DNA of 64,000 nucleotides from Rhodococcus sp. UNC23MFCrub1.1 (GTDB lineage: Bacteria > Actinomycetota > Actinomycetes > Mycobacteriales > Mycobacteriaceae). The position numbers and the translations under genes were made by a program. The stretch spans positions 372,001 through 436,000 of the forward strand of contig NZ_JMLQ01000003.1 in the NCBI RefSeq assembly GCF_000686025.1, in the 5' to 3' direction. Positions within the stretch are counted from its first letter, which is position 1; every line of letters begins with the position of its first letter. This document shows, one piece after another, positions 9,763 to 21,895 of the stretch. Under the pieces are notes generated by a model. The model did no database searches. It saw only the letters and a program-made list of their open reading frames with translations, and was not told where the DNA came from.

Positions 9763-10557
9763 TCAGGTGAACGAGAACTTGCGGGTCGCCCAGAAGCCGC
9801 AGATCGCCGCCCACACGACGAGGACCAGGATGCCGAACAGATCGGCTCGTCCCACGACGGCCTGCTCGAGCGTCTCCGCCATCGCGCCCGACGGGATCAG
9901 TCGCGCGATCATGCGGACGCCGCCGGGAAGTGCCTCGTTCGCGAACACCACGCTGCCGATGCCGAGCATCACGAACCACGCGATGTTGGCGAGGGCGAGC
10001 ACGATCTCGGCCCGCAGCGTCCCGCCGAGCAGGAGGCCCATCGTGGCGAAGGTGACGGTGCCCAGAGCGATGACCAGCGCGCCCAGCACGAGTCCGCCGG
10101 GAGTCGGACGCCACCCGAGGGCGAGGCCGATGGCGCCGAGCAGTACCGACTGCAGCACGACCACGAGGAGCACGGCGATCGACTTCCCGGCGATCGCGCC
10201 CCACTTCGGCAGAGCGGTGGCGCCGAGTCTCTTGAGAGCGCCGTAGCGCCGGTCGAAGCCGACGGCGATGGCCTGACCGGTGAACGCGGTCGACATCACC
10301 GCGACGGTCATCACGGCGGGCACGACGGTGCCGACGCGCTCGGTGCCGAAGTCGCCGAACGGCAGCAGCGTGAGGCCGATGAGCAAGGTCACCGGGATGA
10401 ACATCGTCAGCAGCAGCTGCTCACCGTTGCGCAGCAGCAGAAGCAGTTCGAGGCGGCTCTGCGCCAGCAGCATGCGGCGGCGCGGTGCGGGTCGCGGATC
10501 CGGTGTGAACGTCCCCGGTGCGAATCGGTCGGACGCACGTTCGGACCGTGATGTCAC
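9763..10557 (-). CDS. ABC-2 type transporter permease
   Basis: A protein of about 264 aa with six hydrophobic stretches, for example LLLTMFIPVTLLIGLTLL and ILVLVVWAAICGFWATRK, typical of ABC-2/DrrB-like export permeases. It pairs with the ATPase immediately upstream and matches Rv1457c in the syntenic M. tuberculosis block, annotated there as antibiotic-transport membrane protein. Two in-frame GTG codons are possible. GTG at 10557 has GAGAGG about 7 nt upstream; GTG at 10563 overlaps the ATPase stop as GTGA. The substrate is unknown; neighbouring ctaA and mptB leave heme or envelope export open. Confidence 0.85.
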   Translation of the reverse strand: MTSRSERASDRFAPGTFTPDPRPAPRRRMLLAQSRLELLLLLRNGEQLLLTMFIPVTLLIGLTLLPFGDFGTERVGTVVPAVMTVAVMSTAFTGQAIAVGFDRRYGALKRLGATALPKWGAIAGKSIAVLLVVVLQSVLLGAIGLALGWRPTPGGLVLGALVIALGTVTFATMGLLLGGTLRAEIVLALANIAWFVMLGIGSVVFANEALPGGVRMIARLIPSGAMAETLEQAVVGRADLFGILVLVVWAAICGFWATRKFSFT

Positions 10558-10559
10558 GC

Positions 10560-11534
10560 TCACCCTCTCAGTTCCCGCCCCGTGAGGTCGAGGAAGACGT
10601 CCTCGAGGCTGCGCTGCTCCACACGGAGATCGGTGGCCAGCACGTTCAGTCGAGCACACCACGAGGTCACCGTCGCGAGCACCTGGGGGTCGATGGTCCC
10701 CTCGAGCAGATACGAGCCCGGCGAACTCTCGACCGGATCGAACCCCTCGGGCAGCACCATCTGCAGCAACGACAGGTCGAGGCCGGAGGGTGCGGAGAAG
10801 CGCAACTGGCCCTCGGCGCCCCGACGGGTGAGCTCGGTGGGCGTCCCCGAGGCGACGACCTGGCCGTGGTCGATGATCACCAGGTCGTCCGCGAGGTGCT
10901 CGGCCTCGTCCATGAGGTGGGTGGTCAGCAGGATGCTCACGCCGTCGCGCCGCAGCGCCTCGACGAGGTCCCACACGAGGAGCCGGGCCTGTGCGTCGAG
11001 CCCGGCGGTCGGCTCGTCGAGGAACACGAGCTCGGGGCGGCCGACCAGCGCACAGGCCAGCGAGAGGCGTTGTTGCTGACCGCCGGAGAGTCGTCGGTAC
11101 GGCGTGCGGACGGCATCGGTGAGCCCCAACTGTCCGAGGAGCCACTTGGGATCGAGCGGGTCGGCCGAGTACGCGGCGACGAGGTCGAGCATCTCGCCCG
11201 CACGCGAGCCGGGGTAGGCGCCGCCGCCCTGCAGCATCACCCCGATCCGCGGCTTGAGACGGTCGGAGTCGACGATGGGATCGAGCCCCAGGACGCGGAC
11301 CTCACCGGAGTCGGGCGTGTGGAAGCCCTCGCACATCTCGACGGTGGTGGTCTTGCCGGCCCCGTTGGGACCGAGGAGTGCGAGCACCCGGCCGCGCTGC
11401 AGCTCGATGTCGAGTCCGTCGACGGCCGCGACGTCACCGAAGTGCTTGACCACACCGCGGAGGGACACCGCCGGAGAGTCCGTCGGCGTCCCGGCATCGG
11501 ACGCCGTGGGCGGAGGGACAGGTCGGGCGGTCAC
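10560..11534 (-). CDS. ABC transporter ATP-binding protein
   Basis: A 324-aa nucleotide-binding subunit of the DrrA/CcmA-like exporter class. It has Walker A GPNGAGKTTT (about residues 54-63), signature LSGGQQQR, Walker B LVFLDEPTAGLD and a C-terminal domain of about 100 residues found in multidrug exporters. It is translated just after mptB (ATGA overlap) and just before the permease, so the three genes form one minus-strand operon. It corresponds to Rv1458c. Confidence 0.92.
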   Translation of the reverse strand: MTARPVPPPTASDAGTPTDSPAVSLRGVVKHFGDVAAVDGLDIELQRGRVLALLGPNGAGKTTTVEMCEGFHTPDSGEVRVLGLDPIVDSDRLKPRIGVMLQGGGAYPGSRAGEMLDLVAAYSADPLDPKWLLGQLGLTDAVRTPYRRLSGGQQQRLSLACALVGRPELVFLDEPTAGLDAQARLLVWDLVEALRRDGVSILLTTHLMDEAEHLADDLVIIDHGQVVASGTPTELTRRGAEGQLRFSAPSGLDLSLLQMVLPEGFDPVESSPGSYLLEGTIDPQVLATVTSWCARLNVLATDLRVEQRSLEDVFLDLTGRELRG

Positions 11535-13369
11535 GATGATCCAGCGTAGGCGTCCGACGGACGGTCCGGCGCCGCCGCCCCGTCGCGTGCCCGCCAGGGC
11601 AGCAGTCGCCTCGTCGAGGCGTACAGCACGGCGATCGTCAGGACTGTCGCCACCGCCGCCTGGACGATGACGAAGGGCTGGACCTCACCGCCGGTCGGCA
11701 TGACGATCAGCGAGACGAACGCGGAGAAGACGATCACCGGCACCCGGAACGCCGGTCGGGTGGCCCAGGCGGCCAGCGGGGTGACGGCCCACAGCAGGTA
11801 CCAGGGCTGGACCACGGGGAAGAGCAGCACGAGTGCCCCGAGCGACACGCCGAGGGCTCCGATGGGGTGGAGCCGACCCAGCAGGACCGACACCAGCATC
11901 CGCACGATGATCAGCGCGGCCACCAGGGAGGCGATCGGGCGGGTGAGGGACAGCACGGCAGTGGTGTGGTCGCCGATGCCGAGGAGGACGCCGGCGCCTC
12001 CCGTGGCGAGGCCGAGCAGTGTGGGCAACGACATCCAGCTGCGCACGGCGTTGGCCGTGCCCAGGGTGTCCAGCCAGCCGAATCCGAGCCCGCTCGCGGC
12101 GCTGACGCCCAGGATCACGGCGACGGTCACCGCGCCGAGCAGGGCGGCGGCGGCGGCGACGTCGCGGGGCCGACCACCCCATCGACGGGCCAGGGCCATG
12201 CCCACGAATCCGAGCGCGAGCACCGACGGGATCTTGATCGTCGCGGACAGGGCGATGACCGCCGCGCCGGCGAGCAGCAGCACGCCGGTACGGCCCCGCA
12301 GTGGTGCCGCGGACTCGACCGCACGGAACGAGAGTTCGAGCCCCGCGAGCATCAGGCCCAGCATTGCGGCCTCGTTGTGGATCCCGGCGACGAGGTGGAA
12401 GAGCAGGAGCGGATTGGCGGCACCGAGCCACAGCGCCGCCACGCTGGACACTCCGCACCGGGCGGCGAGGCGGGGGAGAGCCCACACGATGAGCGCGACG
12501 CCGATCAGCGCGACGATGCGATGCAGGAAGATCCCGGCGACGATGTCGTCACCGGTGAGCGCGGTGATGCCCCGACCGATCCACAGGAAGAACGGTCCGT
12601 AGGGCGCCGGGGTGTCGCGCCAGATGGTCGGCACGGTCCTGGTGAGCACATGGTCGACGCCGAGTGCCGCCTGCGGACCGATGGCGTACGGATCGAGTCC
12701 GCGGGCCGTGATCTCGCTCTGCGCCAGGTACGAGTAGACGTCCTTGCTGAACATCGGTGGCGCGACGCACAGCGGCACGATCCACAGCGCGAGCGTGCGG
12801 TCCAGCTGGGAGCGAGACATCCGGCGCGGCGACGAGTGCGCGCCGAAAGATCCCACGGCGAGGCGGCCGAGGAGCAGCCATGCGAGCACCACGACGGCGG
12901 TGCCGATCATCGTGATGGTGAGTGCGGCGGGGAGCGCGCGAGCGAAGAGCCCGAGCACGCGGACACCCTGCACCGGGTTCTGGAGAACCGGTTGTGCGCC
13001 GGCGCCCAGTGCACCGAGGGCCATCATCGCGGCGCCGATGGCACCGAAGCGGCGGATCCGTGTGAGATCGCGCACCTCGGCGGCGTTCAGTTCGGGGCGC
13101 TCGGGCTCGTTGTCGTGCAGAAACGCGACGCGGTCGCTGCGCGGAGACCCCTCGATCCCCAGCACCCGACGCGTCGCTCGACGGGCCGTCGCCCGCATCC
13201 GCGCGGCGGTACCGGAGCGGCTCGGCTCCGTCGCACCCGCCGTGACCACGTGGTCGGTGCCGCCCGCGAGGGCCGCCGAGGCGTCGGTCGGTGTCACCGG
13301 CGCGGAGGGCACGGAGTCGTCGGCAGGTGCGGGCACAGAACGGAGCGTATCGACACCGGCGCCGATCAC
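11531..13369 (-). CDS. mptB: Alpha-(1->6)-mannopyranosyltransferase, GT-C family
   Basis: A 612-aa integral membrane protein with more than ten hydrophobic helices. The first extracytoplasmic loop APPMFSKDVYSYLAQ carries the acidic motif typical of polyprenyl-phosphomannose-dependent GT-C enzymes. MptB starts the alpha-1,6-mannan core of lipomannan in Corynebacteriales. It sits at the position of Rv1459c, and 612 aa agrees with about 590 there. The chosen GTG at 13369 gives a polar N-terminus of about 100 residues; a shorter start is possible. It is divergent from sufR with 79 nt between. Confidence 0.85.
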   Translation of the reverse strand: MIGAGVDTLRSVPAPADDSVPSAPVTPTDASAALAGGTDHVVTAGATEPSRSGTAARMRATARRATRRVLGIEGSPRSDRVAFLHDNEPERPELNAAEVRDLTRIRRFGAIGAAMMALGALGAGAQPVLQNPVQGVRVLGLFARALPAALTITMIGTAVVVLAWLLLGRLAVGSFGAHSSPRRMSRSQLDRTLALWIVPLCVAPPMFSKDVYSYLAQSEITARGLDPYAIGPQAALGVDHVLTRTVPTIWRDTPAPYGPFFLWIGRGITALTGDDIVAGIFLHRIVALIGVALIVWALPRLAARCGVSSVAALWLGAANPLLLFHLVAGIHNEAAMLGLMLAGLELSFRAVESAAPLRGRTGVLLLAGAAVIALSATIKIPSVLALGFVGMALARRWGGRPRDVAAAAALLGAVTVAVILGVSAASGLGFGWLDTLGTANAVRSWMSLPTLLGLATGGAGVLLGIGDHTTAVLSLTRPIASLVAALIIVRMLVSVLLGRLHPIGALGVSLGALVLLFPVVQPWYLLWAVTPLAAWATRPAFRVPVIVFSAFVSLIVMPTGGEVQPFVIVQAAVATVLTIAVLYASTRRLLPWRARDGAAAPDRPSDAYAGSS

Positions 13370-13425
13370 GAACGTCGCCGCGGCATCGGCCCTGCTACCC
13401 AGGGTGCCCTTGCTGGAACCTCACC

Positions 13426-13452
13426 GGTAATTCGGTCACACTGGTGTTGTGA
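13426..13452 (+). promoter_or_regulatory. SufR operator and probable -10 box at the sufR start
   Basis: Positions 13438-13452 read ACACT-GGTGT-TGTGA, matching the ACACT-N5-TGTGA site I recall for M. tuberculosis SufR upstream of Rv1460. The dyad TCACA-N7-TGTGA spans 13436-13452. It overlaps the proposed GTG start of sufR (13449-13451). GGTAAT at 13426-13431 is a plausible -10, which would place transcription start about 10 nt before the GTG. Repressor binding here would block the whole suf operon. Confidence 0.72.
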
Positions 13453-14378
13453 AAACGACTACCGAACGTTCCGGCGAGCGCGTCAGCGCCCGCGCCGACG
13501 TCGCGTCGGTCAATGTCACCCCGGCTTCGGGATCTGGTCCAGCAACGTCGGGCTCGGCAACGTCGGGCTCGGCAACGTCGGAGGGTCGCACGCGGTCGTC
13601 CGTCGTGACGCTCCTGCTCGAGGAGGGTCCGATCAGCGCCACCCAGGTCGGGTCCCGTCTGGGCATCAGCGCCGCCGGCGTGCGGCGCCACCTCGATGCT
13701 CTCATCGACGCGGGCGACGCGCGCGTCACGATGACCTCGCGTCCCGGTGCACGTACCCGCGGTCGCCCCGCGAAGCTGTTCTCCCTGACCGCGCACGGAC
13801 GCTCTCGACTCGGCCACTCGTACGACGATCTCGCGGGTGCGGCCATGCGGCACCTACGGGAGATCGGCGGCGACGACGCGGTGCGCACGTTCGCCCGCCG
13901 ACGCATCCAGTCCATCGTGGGCGACGTCGAGCCTGCCGACACGTCCTCGCAGCAGTCCGTCTCCGAGACGGCCGACTCCATCGCCGAGGCGCTGACCGAG
14001 TCCGGCTTCGCCGCCTCCACCCGCCCGGTCGGCAACGGGGTGCAGATCTGCCAGCACCACTGCCCGGTCTCGCACGTCGCGGCCGAGTTCCCCGAGCTGT
14101 GCACCGCCGAGCGCGAAGCGTTCGCCGATCTGCTCGGAACGCACGTGCAGCGCCTCGCCACCATCGCCAACGGCGACTGCGCGTGCACCACCCATGTGCC
14201 CCTTCGCACACTCTCGACTCCCGAATCAGGCAATACCGACGACGATGTCGGCGTTGCACCGAGTGATGCTGCCGACAGCGGCACGGTCCACCACGACCGC
14301 ACAGCTCTCGATTCGGCCCGTACCACCAGCTCCAGCCCGAACAGCCCGCTCGATCGTCTCCGGAAGGAGCCCGCATGA
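13449..14378 (+). CDS. sufR: Fe-S-sensing repressor of the suf operon
   Basis: A 309-aa regulator. It has a Ser/Thr/Ala-rich N-terminal extension of about 45 residues, then a winged helix with [20 protein letters not shown] around residues 60-79, and a C-terminal cysteine cluster at Cys201, 205, 218, 244 and 246. SufR proteins hold a [4Fe-4S] cluster through conserved cysteines and repress suf genes when iron-sulfur status is good. It is the first gene of the operon and overlaps sufB by 4 nt. Three 15-bp repeats at 13536-13580 encode part of the extension. The GTG start lies within its own operator, so translation may begin near the mRNA 5' end. Confidence 0.9.
   Translation: MKTTTERSGERVSARADVASVNVTPASGSGPATSGSATSGSATSEGRTRSSVVTLLLEEGPISATQVGSRLGISAAGVRRHLDALIDAGDARVTMTSRPGARTRGRPAKLFSLTAHGRSRLGHSYDDLAGAAMRHLREIGGDDAVRTFARRRIQSIVGDVEPADTSSQQSVSETADSIAEALTESGFAASTRPVGNGVQICQHHCPVSHVAAEFPELCTAEREAFADLLGTHVQRLATIANGDCACTTHVPLRTLSTPESGNTDDDVGVAPSDAADSGTVHHDRTALDSARTTSSSPNSPLDRLRKEPA
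13536..13580 (+). repeat. Three 15-bp tandem repeats inside sufR
   Basis: Units at 13536-13550, 13551-13565 and 13566-13580; the last two are identical (GGCTCGGCAACGTCG) and the first differs at three positions. They encode a GSATS-type pentapeptide repeat in the disordered N-terminal extension of SufR, ahead of the winged helix. Such in-frame units can change copy number without breaking the gene. Confidence 0.85.
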
Positions 14379-15826
14379 CCGTCACACCAGACCAGGTGAC
14401 CCCCACGGTGCCCGCGACACTCACGCAGGACGAGACCATCGCGTCTCTCGGGACCTACGGATACGGCTGGTCCGACTCCGACGTCGCCGGTGCGAGCGCC
14501 AAGCGCGGCATCAGCGACGCCGTCGTCCGCGACATCTCCGACAAGAAGAGCGAGCCCGAGTGGATGCTCGAGGCACGCCTCAAGGCGTTGCGCACGTTCG
14601 AGCGCAAGCCCATGCCGAACTGGGGCTCGAACCTCGACGGCATCGACTTCGACAACATCAAGTACTTCGTGCGGTCCAGCGAGAAGCAGGCCGCCACGTG
14701 GGACGATCTGCCCGCCGACATCAAGAACACGTACGACCGCCTCGGCATCCCGGAGGCGGAGAAGCAGCGCCTCGTGTCGGGTGTCGCCGCTCAGTACGAG
14801 TCCGAGGTCGTCTATCACTCGATCCGCGAGGATCTCGAGGAGCAGGGCGTCATCTTCCTGGACACCGACTCGGGTCTGCGTGAGCACCCGGAGCTGTTCC
14901 AGGAGTACTTCGGCTCGGTGATCCCGGCCGGTGACAACAAGTTCTCCGCGCTGAACACCGCGGTGTGGTCCGGTGGGTCCTTCATCTACGTGCCGCCGGG
15001 CGTCCATGTCGACATCCCGCTGCAGGCCTACTTCCGCATCAACACCGAGAACATGGGTCAGTTCGAGCGGACGCTCATCATCGTCGACGAGGGTGCGTAC
15101 GTGCACTACGTCGAGGGCTGCACCGCCCCGATCTACAAGTCCGACTCGCTGCACTCGGCGGTCGTCGAGATCATCGTGAAGAAGGGTGGTCGGTGCCGCT
15201 ACACCACCATCCAGAACTGGTCGAACAACGTCTACAACCTCGTCACCAAGCGCGCGAAGGCCGAGGCCGGCGCGACGATGGAGTGGATCGACGGCAACAT
15301 CGGCTCGAAGGTCACGATGAAGTACCCGGCCGTGTGGATGACCGGTGAGCACGCCAAGGGCGAGGTTCTGTCGGTGGCGTTCGCCGGCGAGGGCCAGCAC
15401 CAGGACACCGGCTCGAAGATGCTCCACCTCGCGCCGAACACGTCGTCCAACATCGTGAGCAAGTCCGTCGCTCGCGGCGGCGGCCGGGCGTCGTACCGCG
15501 GCCTGATCCAGATCAACAAGGGCGCGCACGGGTCGAAGTCGACCGTCAAGTGCGACGCACTCCTGGTCGATCAGATCAGCCGCAGCGACACCTACCCGTA
15601 CGTCGACATCCGTGAGGACGACGTGACGATGGGCCACGAGGCCACCGTCTCCAAGGTCAGCGACGATCAGCTGTTCTACCTGATGAGCCGCGGCATGACC
15701 GAGGACGAGGCGATGGCCATGGTGGTGCGCGGCTTCGTCGAGCCCATCGCGAAGGAACTCCCGATGGAGTACGCCCTCGAGCTCAACCGTCTGATCGAGC
15801 TGCAGATGGAGGGATCGGTCGGATGA
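14375..15826 (+). CDS. sufB: Fe-S cluster scaffold protein SufB
   Basis: A 483-aa SufB, the usual length for an intein-free protein. The C-terminal beta-helix region includes the family motif [11 protein letters not shown], whose Cys corresponds to the sulfur-accepting cysteine of the SufBCD scaffold. M. tuberculosis SufB (Rv1461) carries an intein; none is present here and the frame reads through without interruption. SufB assembles nascent clusters with SufC and SufD using sulfur from SufS/SufU. It overlaps sufR and sufD by 4 nt each. Confidence 0.97.
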   Translation: MTVTPDQVTPTVPATLTQDETIASLGTYGYGWSDSDVAGASAKRGISDAVVRDISDKKSEPEWMLEARLKALRTFERKPMPNWGSNLDGIDFDNIKYFVRSSEKQAATWDDLPADIKNTYDRLGIPEAEKQRLVSGVAAQYESEVVYHSIREDLEEQGVIFLDTDSGLREHPELFQEYFGSVIPAGDNKFSALNTAVWSGGSFIYVPPGVHVDIPLQAYFRINTENMGQFERTLIIVDEGAYVHYVEGCTAPIYKSDSLHSAVVEIIVKKGGRCRYTTIQNWSNNVYNLVTKRAKAEAGATMEWIDGNIGSKVTMKYPAVWMTGEHAKGEVLSVAFAGEGQHQDTGSKMLHLAPNTSSNIVSKSVARGGGRASYRGLIQINKGAHGSKSTVKCDALLVDQISRSDTYPYVDIREDDVTMGHEATVSKVSDDQLFYLMSRGMTEDEAMAMVVRGFVEPIAKELPMEYALELNRLIELQMEGSVG

Positions 15827-17040
15827 CCCTGCCCCACACCGACACCGGGGTGAAGGCTGCCGTCACCGGCGAGAACCCCGCCACCGAGAACAAGCGCGCG
15901 ATCGTCGCGAACAAGGGCGCGCAGTTCTCGTCCTACGACGTCGCCGCGTTCGAGGTGCCGTCCGGCCGCGACGAGATCTGGCGCTTCACACCGCTGCGGC
16001 GCCTGCGCGGTCTCCACGACGGCACCGCCGTGGCCACGGGCTCCGCGACCGTGACGGTCACCGACGCGCCCGACTCCGTGCGCGTCGAGACCGTCGGTCG
16101 TGACGACGCGCGGCTCGGCACCGCGGGTGCGCCGGCCGATCGGGTCGCTGCCCAGGCGTACTCGTCCTTCGACTCGGCCACCGTCGTCACGGTGGCCTCC
16201 GAGGCAGAGCTCGCGGATCCGCTGATCGTGACGGTCGACGGTCCGGGAGCGGACGTCGTCGCCTACGGCCACGTCCAGATCCGCGTCGAGGCGTTCGCCA
16301 AGGCGACCGTCGTGCTCGAGCAGCGCGGCAGCGGAACCTACGCCGAGAATGTCGAGTTCGTCGTCGCGGACAGCGCACACCTCACGGTCGTCGCGCTGCA
16401 GGAGTGGGACGACGACGCGGTGCACGTCGCGTCGCATCACGCGAAGGTGGGCCGCGACAGCGTCCTGCGTTACGTGTCGGTCAGCCTCGGCGGCGACCTG
16501 GTGCGCCTGACCCCGACGGTGAACTTCACCGGTCCGGGTGGCGACGCCGAGCTCCTGGGCCTGTACTTCGCGGACGACGGTCAGCATCTCGAGCAGCGCC
16601 TGCTGGTCAACCACACCGCGCCGCACTGCAAGTCCAACGTGGTCTACAAGGGCGCCCTGCAGGGCGACCCGGCGTCGAAGAAGCCCGACACCCACACCGT
16701 GTGGGTCGGCGACGTCGTCATCGGTGCGAAGGCGGAGGGCACGGACACGTTCGAGCTCAACCGCAACCTGATTCTCACCGACGGCGCGCGCGCGGACTCC
16801 GTCCCGAACCTCGAGATCGAGACCGGCGAGATCGTCGGGGCCGGTCACGCGAGTGCCACGGGTCGCTTCGACGACGAGCAGCTGTTCTACCTCCGTGCTC
16901 GCGGCATCCCTGAGGACCAGGCACGCAAGCTCGTCGTGCGCGGTTTCTTCCACGACATCATCGCGAAGATCCCGGTCGCGTCCATCCGTGAGCGTCTCTC
17001 CGACGCGGTCGAGGCGGAACTCGCCATCACCGGCGTCTGA
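15823..17040 (+). CDS. sufD: Fe-S cluster assembly protein SufD
   Basis: A 405-aa SufB/SufD-family protein with the shared core ending ([20 protein letters not shown], then [20 protein letters not shown]). SufD pairs with SufB and SufC in the scaffold and is needed for iron entry. It lacks the Cys-containing KCDALL motif of SufB, having [12 protein letters not shown] in the comparable region. It overlaps sufB by 4 nt and is followed by a 49-nt gap, the only real gap in the operon. Confidence 0.96.
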   Translation: MTLPHTDTGVKAAVTGENPATENKRAIVANKGAQFSSYDVAAFEVPSGRDEIWRFTPLRRLRGLHDGTAVATGSATVTVTDAPDSVRVETVGRDDARLGTAGAPADRVAAQAYSSFDSATVVTVASEAELADPLIVTVDGPGADVVAYGHVQIRVEAFAKATVVLEQRGSGTYAENVEFVVADSAHLTVVALQEWDDDAVHVASHHAKVGRDSVLRYVSVSLGGDLVRLTPTVNFTGPGGDAELLGLYFADDGQHLEQRLLVNHTAPHCKSNVVYKGALQGDPASKKPDTHTVWVGDVVIGAKAEGTDTFELNRNLILTDGARADSVPNLEIETGEIVGAGHASATGRFDDEQLFYLRARGIPEDQARKLVVRGFFHDIIAKIPVASIRERLSDAVEAELAITGV

Positions 17041-17089
17041 CCCCTCGCGCGACCACCTTCTCCCGATTCACAGACAGGCAAGGAACATC

Positions 17090-19591
<2,502 letters not shown>

Positions 19592-19595
<4 letters not shown>

Positions 19596-19939
19596 CCGAT
19601 ACCGACAACGGCGCAGTGGCGCCCGATTCCGTCATCGAAGACCTCGAGGAGGCCATGCGTGACGTCGTCGACCCCGAGCTCGGCATCAACGTCGTCGACC
19701 TCGGACTGGTCTACGGAATCACCATCGACGACGAGGCCGTGGTCACCCTCGACATGACGCTGACGTCCGCGGCGTGCCCGTTGACCGACGTCATCGAGGA
19801 CCAGAGCCGCACCGCCCTGGTGCGCAGTGGCTTGGCCGAGGACCTCAAGATCAACTGGGTCTGGATGCCGCCGTGGGGACCGGACAAGATCACCGACGAC
19901 GGCCGCGAGCAGCTGCGCGCGCTCGGCTTCACCGTCTAG
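19592..19939 (+). CDS. sufT: SufT, MIP18/DUF59-family Fe-S maturation factor
   Basis: A 115-aa single-domain DUF59 protein with EEAMRDVVDPELGINVVDLG near the N-terminus and MTLTSAACPLTDVIEDQ carrying the conserved Cys. SufT-type proteins help mature Fe-S enzymes and commonly close actinobacterial suf operons. The C-terminus WMPPWGPDKITDDGREQLRA is also typical. It is the last gene of the operon and ends 7 nt from a convergent acyltransferase gene, so there is no room for a separate terminator. Confidence 0.94.
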
Positions 19940-19946
19940 AGCCGGC

Positions 19947-21137
19947 TCACCCGATTTCACGCGAGAAGATGCGGTACGTCCTGCTCGGGTCCACCGGGTA
20001 GGACGAACGCACCGAGTGGAACCAGCCTCCGTCCGCCAGCACGGGGGCTGCTTCCACGGAGGCGTATCCGCCGTCGTGGATGCGCTGGAACAGTTCGAAG
20101 ATCAGCAGTGCCGAGGTGCCCTTGTCGGGGCAGCTCGGGTCCACGAACATCATGTCGAGCCGCACGTGCGTGCGGTGTCTGCGTCCGCCGGGCCCCCGCC
20201 ACCGCGCGATCGTGTGGAGATCGCGCACGATGCCGAACCGTGAGCGCACCGCTCCGAGGGCCGCCTTGTTCACGTCCGGGATCCCCATGACGAAGCCGAC
20301 GACCTCGCCGTCGAGTTCGGCGAACAGCACGATCTCGGGATCGAGGATCGGACGCATGGTCGCCACGAGCGCATCGAGTTCGTCGGGTTCCACGGGCGTG
20401 AATCCCCAGAACGACGCGAATGCGGTGTTGTAGAGCACGCGCAGCTTGGCCACGTCCTCGTCGAACGTCGCCGGATTCATCGGCCGGACGACGACGGACG
20501 ATCGCGCCTTCCACCTCTGGCCCATCGCGTACTTGCGTGCGAACGGCGGCGACTGGACGAGCGTGTGCGGGTCGTCGTGATAGAAGCTGTGGAACTCCTT
20601 GATGCTGGTCATACCCCACGACTCGAGGAGATCGGCGTAATACGGGGGATTGTGGGGCATCCCGACCAGCGGCGGAATGTCGTTGCCGTGCACCAGCACT
20701 CCCGCGCTCCACAGCAATGACGGGCTCATCGGACCCACCACGGTGCTCAGCGACCGCCCCCGAGCCCAGGCGGCCACGGCGTCGAGCAGAGCGTGCGCGG
20801 CCTCCCGGTCGTCGAGGCACTCGAAGTAGCCGAAGTACGCGGTCTGCTCCTCGTAGTGCGAGATGAAGACCAGGTCGGCGATGGCCGCGATCCGCCCCAC
20901 GAGCCGCCGACCGCGATACGCGAGGAACGCCTGACTCGTCATCCGGCTCTGCGTCTCCTCAGAGGGCCGACGCAGCATCGAGCCCACGTCCGCGATGTCG
21001 CCGGGGATCCAGTTCGGGTCGTTCCGATAGACCGCGAACGGGACCTTCGCGAAGGCCGACCAGTCGCGACGGGTGCGTACCGCTGTGATGGTCACGGCCG
21101 CGGTCGTGACCGGCCGACCGACCGTACGTGAGGTCAT
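19947..21137 (-). CDS. Large GNAT-superfamily N-acyltransferase (YghO-like)
   Basis: A 396-aa protein, far larger than typical GNAT acetyltransferases. The central block GPMSPSLLWSAGVLVHG (135-151) and GMPHNPPYYADLLESWG (159-175) follows a pattern I associate with the YghO-like family, to which I believe the GNAT-type bacterial ceramide synthase belongs. That points to long-chain N-acyl transfer onto an amine; it is an inference. It is the last gene of a four-gene minus-strand unit and overlaps the PSD-like gene by 4 nt. No signal peptide or membrane helix is seen. The gene is not part of the M. tuberculosis suf neighbourhood. Confidence 0.72.
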   Translation of the reverse strand: MTSRTVGRPVTTAAVTITAVRTRRDWSAFAKVPFAVYRNDPNWIPGDIADVGSMLRRPSEETQSRMTSQAFLAYRGRRLVGRIAAIADLVFISHYEEQTAYFGYFECLDDREAAHALLDAVAAWARGRSLSTVVGPMSPSLLWSAGVLVHGNDIPPLVGMPHNPPYYADLLESWGMTSIKEFHSFYHDDPHTLVQSPPFARKYAMGQRWKARSSVVVRPMNPATFDEDVAKLRVLYNTAFASFWGFTPVEPDELDALVATMRPILDPEIVLFAELDGEVVGFVMGIPDVNKAALGAVRSRFGIVRDLHTIARWRGPGGRRHRTHVRLDMMFVDPSCPDKGTSALLIFELFQRIHDGGYASVEAAPVLADGGWFHSVRSSYPVDPSRTYRIFSREIG

Positions 21138-21895
21138 GAGAGGGCCTCCTCGAGGTCGTCCTGCATCGTGCTCCGGGTCGTCGGTGCCGGCCGCACGACG
21201 GACCGGGCGAGCACCGACTCACCGGCCCACACGTACTGCCCCGGCCGTACCAGGACGTCGCCGTCGAGCAGAGCGTCGGGAAGGAACACGTCGCACTGTG
21301 ACCCGAAGCGGATCAGGCCGTACTGCTCGCCGCGAGCGAGATTCTCACCGACCTCGACGTGGGCGACGATCCGGTCCACCCACAGATCGGCGATCTGCGT
21401 GACGAAGACGGTGGGACCGTCGGCGTGCCGGACACCGATGGTGAGCCGCTCGTTGGTCAGGAGGTACTCGCACCCCTCGTCGTAGGGCGTGCGGTGCAGG
21501 AACAGGTTCGCCGTCATGCGAGCCATCGACCTGTTGAACGGCGCCGCGCCGCGGTGTTCACGCACCACCACCGCCCCCTCGATCGGTGCGCGATTGCGGT
21601 GGACCGAGTGCTCGGTCATGTAGGTGCCGACGAGCCACCCGCTGGCGTCGGAGTCGATCCCGGCGTACTCGGACAGCCGGATGGTGCGCCGCTTCTTCAC
21701 GGCGACCGGCATCTGGCCCGACTCGACACGCTTGACGTAGGTGATGTAGCCGTCGGCCGCCGACACGATGGACGACGGGTCCGGGGGCACCGACCGCTCG
21801 GGATCACGGAGAAAGGCGGCGCTGCGCCAGTACGAGTACCCGCCGACGAGCGCGGCGAGAGCCACGGTTCCGGCGGTGGTGGCTGCTCTGGTCAC
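21134..21895 (-). CDS. Phosphatidylserine decarboxylase-family proenzyme
   Basis: A 253-aa PSD-family protein. An N-terminal hydrophobic segment (residues 8-23) is followed by FLRDPER (28-34), AADG with Asp48, the active-site region TEHSVHRNRAP with His96 and His99, and the self-cleavage motif FGSQCD (197-202), where cleavage at Gly198-Ser199 would form the pyruvoyl group. Known family members decarboxylate phosphatidylserine or archaetidylserine, and some act on free amino acids. No PS synthase gene is adjacent. ATGA overlaps join it to the small membrane gene and the acyltransferase. Confidence 0.82.
   Translation of the reverse strand: MTRAATTAGTVALAALVGGYSYWRSAAFLRDPERSVPPDPSSIVSAADGYITYVKRVESGQMPVAVKKRRTIRLSEYAGIDSDASGWLVGTYMTEHSVHRNRAPIEGAVVVREHRGAAPFNRSMARMTANLFLHRTPYDEGCEYLLTNERLTIGVRHADGPTVFVTQIADLWVDRIVAHVEVGENLARGEQYGLIRFGSQCDVFLPDALLDGDVLVRPGQYVWAGESVLARSVVRPAPTTRSTMQDDLEEALS

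Noticed and set aside
9763..11145. A 460-codon open frame covering the ABC permease and much of the ATPase gene
   Set aside because: The upstream 200 codons are an Arg/Ala-rich shadow of the ATPase; the real permease begins at a GTG after the ATPase stop.
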